Both the position numbers and the translations under genes were made by a program. The notes under the pieces are model-generated. The model saw nothing but the letters and a program-made list of their open reading frames with translations, was not told the origin of the DNA and made no database searches. From Bog-473 sp035552095 (GTDB taxonomy: Bacteria; Actinomycetota; Acidimicrobiia; Acidimicrobiales; RAAP-2): a stretch of 6,048 nt of DNA. This document shows, one piece after another, positions 4,896 through 6,048 of this stretch (the stretch's first letter is position 1; every line of letters begins with the position of its first letter). Location: contig DASZMA010000026.1 in assembly GCA_035552095.1 (NCBI GenBank), positions 1 to 6,048 on the forward strand, given 5' to 3'.

Positions 4896-5926
4896 GAGTG
4901 CTGGTCACCGGAGGCGGAGGTTTCATCGGCTCCCACCTGGCCGAGATGCTCGTCGCTGAGGGGCACGAGGTGGTGGTGATCGACCGGCGCCCCGCCTACC
5001 GGGTGGAGGGCTGCGAGCACATCGAAGGCGATGTGGCTGACTCGGGCGCCACCCGAGCCGCCGTCCGAGGGGTCGACGCGGTGTGCCATCTGGCCGCCCG
5101 GGTGGGCCTGGGTCTCGACTTCTCCGACTCACCCGGCTACGTCGTCGACAACGATCTGGCCACCGCCACCCTGCTGGCCGAGCTGGCCTCCGCCCGCTTT
5201 CGCGGCCGGCTGGTCCTTTCCAGTTCCATGGTCGTCTACGGGGAGGGTGCCTACAGCTGCCCCGCCCACGGGCCGGTAACCCCAGGTCCCCGGCCCGCCT
5301 TCGACCTGGACTCCTGGCGGTTCGAACCGGCCTGCCCCGACTGCGGAGCGGAGCTGGCCTGGGAGACGGTTGACGAGTCCGCTCCACTCGATCCCAGGTC
5401 GGTGTACGCCGCCACCAAAGTGGCCCAAGAGCATCTCTGCTCGGTGTGGGCCAGGGAGACCGGGGCGTCGGTGGCCGCCTTGCGCTACCACAACGTGTAC
5501 GGTCGCCGGCTGCCGGTCGACACCCCCTACGCCGGGGTGGCCGCGCTGTTCCGGGACCGACTTCGCCGAGGTCAGCCGGCGTTGGTGTTCGAAGACGGCG
5601 GTCAAATGCGCGATTTCGTGCACGTCACCGACGTGGCCGCCGCCAACGCCCTGGCGCTCCACCACCTGATGGGCCGGTCGGAATTCGAAGCATTCAATGT
5701 GGCCTCCGGCCGGCCCGTCAGCATCCTCAAAGTGGCCCGAGCCGTCACCGACGCCTTCAGGCCCGACGCCCCCGACCCGGTCGTCACTGGCCGGTACCGG
5801 ATGGGCGACGTCCGCCATGTGGTTGCGTCCCCCACACGGGCAGCCGAACGGCTCGGCTTCCGCGCCTCGGTCGATCTGGCTGCCGGGATTTTGGATCTGG
5901 CCGGCGAACCGATTGGATTGGCGTGA
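4892..5926 (+). CDS. NAD-dependent nucleotide-sugar epimerase/dehydratase with Cys/His zinc-ribbon-like insert
   Basis: The 344-residue protein is an extended SDR of nucleotide-sugar type. T-G-G-G-G-F-I-G (6-13) gives the GxxGxxG NAD(P) site, H-L-A-A-R (66-70) the adenine-pocket motif, and S-S-S-M-V-V-Y-G (110-117) the catalytic Ser region. Y-A-A-T-K (172-176) holds the catalytic Tyr172 and Lys176. R-Y-H-N-V-Y-G (198-204) and M-R-D-F-V-H-V-T-D-V (239-248) are the substrate-side motifs of the GalE/RmlB group. Between the Ser and Tyr regions lies an insert with C-P-A-H (123-126) and C-P-D-C (148-151), a likely structural zinc site. A dTDP-rhamnose 4-epimerase-like or related epimerase role is possible from memory of similar inserts, but the exact sugar is not decided. 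ATG 4892 overlaps the glycosyltransferase stop, and its own stop overlaps the next GTG. The enzyme probably supplies a sugar donor to the neighbouring glycosyltransferases. Confidence 0.9.
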   Translation: MRVLVTGGGGFIGSHLAEMLVAEGHEVVVIDRRPAYRVEGCEHIEGDVADSGATRAAVRGVDAVCHLAARVGLGLDFSDSPGYVVDNDLATATLLAELASARFRGRLVLSSSMVVYGEGAYSCPAHGPVTPGPRPAFDLDSWRFEPACPDCGAELAWETVDESAPLDPRSVYAATKVAQEHLCSVWARETGASVAALRYHNVYGRRLPVDTPYAGVAALFRDRLRRGQPALVFEDGGQMRDFVHVTDVAAANALALHHLMGRSEFEAFNVASGRPVSILKVARAVTDAFRPDAPDPVVTGRYRMGDVRHVVASPTRAAERLGFRASVDLAAGILDLAGEPIGLA

Positions 5927-6048
5927 GGCGCTGGTCTCTGGCTGTCCTGATTTGCAGCGGCGTGGCCGGGACGGCCCTGTCTTGGTTCGTGGCGCAGCAC
6001 TCACTCGTCGGGGCCCGCTGGGCGTTCTTCGTTCCCCTGGCCGGGTGG
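5923..6048 (+). CDS. N-terminal fragment of a hydrophobic, probably membrane, protein (runs off the window)
   Basis: GTG 5923 overlaps the epimerase stop as GTGA and opens a frame that stays open for all 42 codons to the window end. The start is M-R-R-W, basic, followed by a hydrophobic helix (about residues 5-24). A short polar turn (H-S-L-V-G-A-R) then leads into a second hydrophobic segment beginning W-A-F-F-V-P-L. A basic N-terminus and two closely spaced hydrophobic stretches suggest a multi-pass integral membrane protein rather than a secreted one. Its place behind a family 2 glycosyltransferase and a sugar epimerase makes a polyprenyl-dependent membrane glycosyltransferase, flippase or small GtrA-like protein attractive guesses, but nothing visible decides between them. 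Confidence 0.6.
   Translation, partial: MRRWSLAVLICSGVAGTALSWFVAQHSLVGARWAFFVPLAGW

Noticed and set aside
5129..6004. Long open frame on the minus strand (291 codons)
   Set aside because: It is antisense to the strongly conserved epimerase, shows no recognisable domain and fits the mirror effect of high-GC codon bias.

Overview
The window is GC-rich, densely coding and read entirely on the + strand. Strong G/C preference at third codon positions, GTG and TTG starts, head-to-tail overlaps (ATGA, GTGA, TTGA) and protein families typical of high-GC Gram-positives suggest an actinobacterium (Actinomycetota). This assignment rests on gene style and families, not on a marker gene. No tRNA, rRNA, CRISPR array, insertion sequence or convincing intrinsic terminator was seen. 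The longest gap between genes is 64 bases.

Layout. Positions 1-1069 hold a redox pair: the 3' part of a short-chain dehydrogenase/reductase (SDR) and, overlapping its stop codon, a small peroxiredoxin/thioredoxin-fold protein with a W-C-P-Y-C active site. After 33 bases a second run (1103-4153) encodes a DUF2064/TIGR04282-type GT-A glycosyltransferase, a class I SAM-dependent methyltransferase, a membrane-anchored sulfite-oxidase-fold molybdopterin oxidoreductase with a cytochrome-b-like N-terminal domain, and an unrecognised four-helix membrane protein. The run closes with tandem in-frame stops (TGA TAA). After 64 bases a third run (4218-6048) encodes a family 2 glycosyltransferase of the dolichol-phosphate-mannose-synthase type, an NAD-dependent sugar epimerase/dehydratase with a Cys/His zinc-ribbon-like insert, and the first 42 codons of a hydrophobic protein that runs off the end.

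How the genes may work together. Two cytosolic glycosyltransferases, a nucleotide-sugar epimerase, a methyltransferase and at least two (probably three) membrane proteins are packed with overlapping starts and stops, which implies co-expression. The reading I favour is a cell-envelope glycan or lipid-linked sugar pathway, with an extracytoplasmic molybdoenzyme fed electrons through the membrane. This is inference; no substrate can be read from the sequence. The most notable single protein is the molybdoenzyme. It has four predicted helices, then a cytoplasmic basic loop with an S-R-R motif, a fifth helix and an external Mo-binding domain, a layout expected to need both Sec and Tat for insertion. 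The SDR-peroxiredoxin pair may be a separate unit that is simply adjacent.
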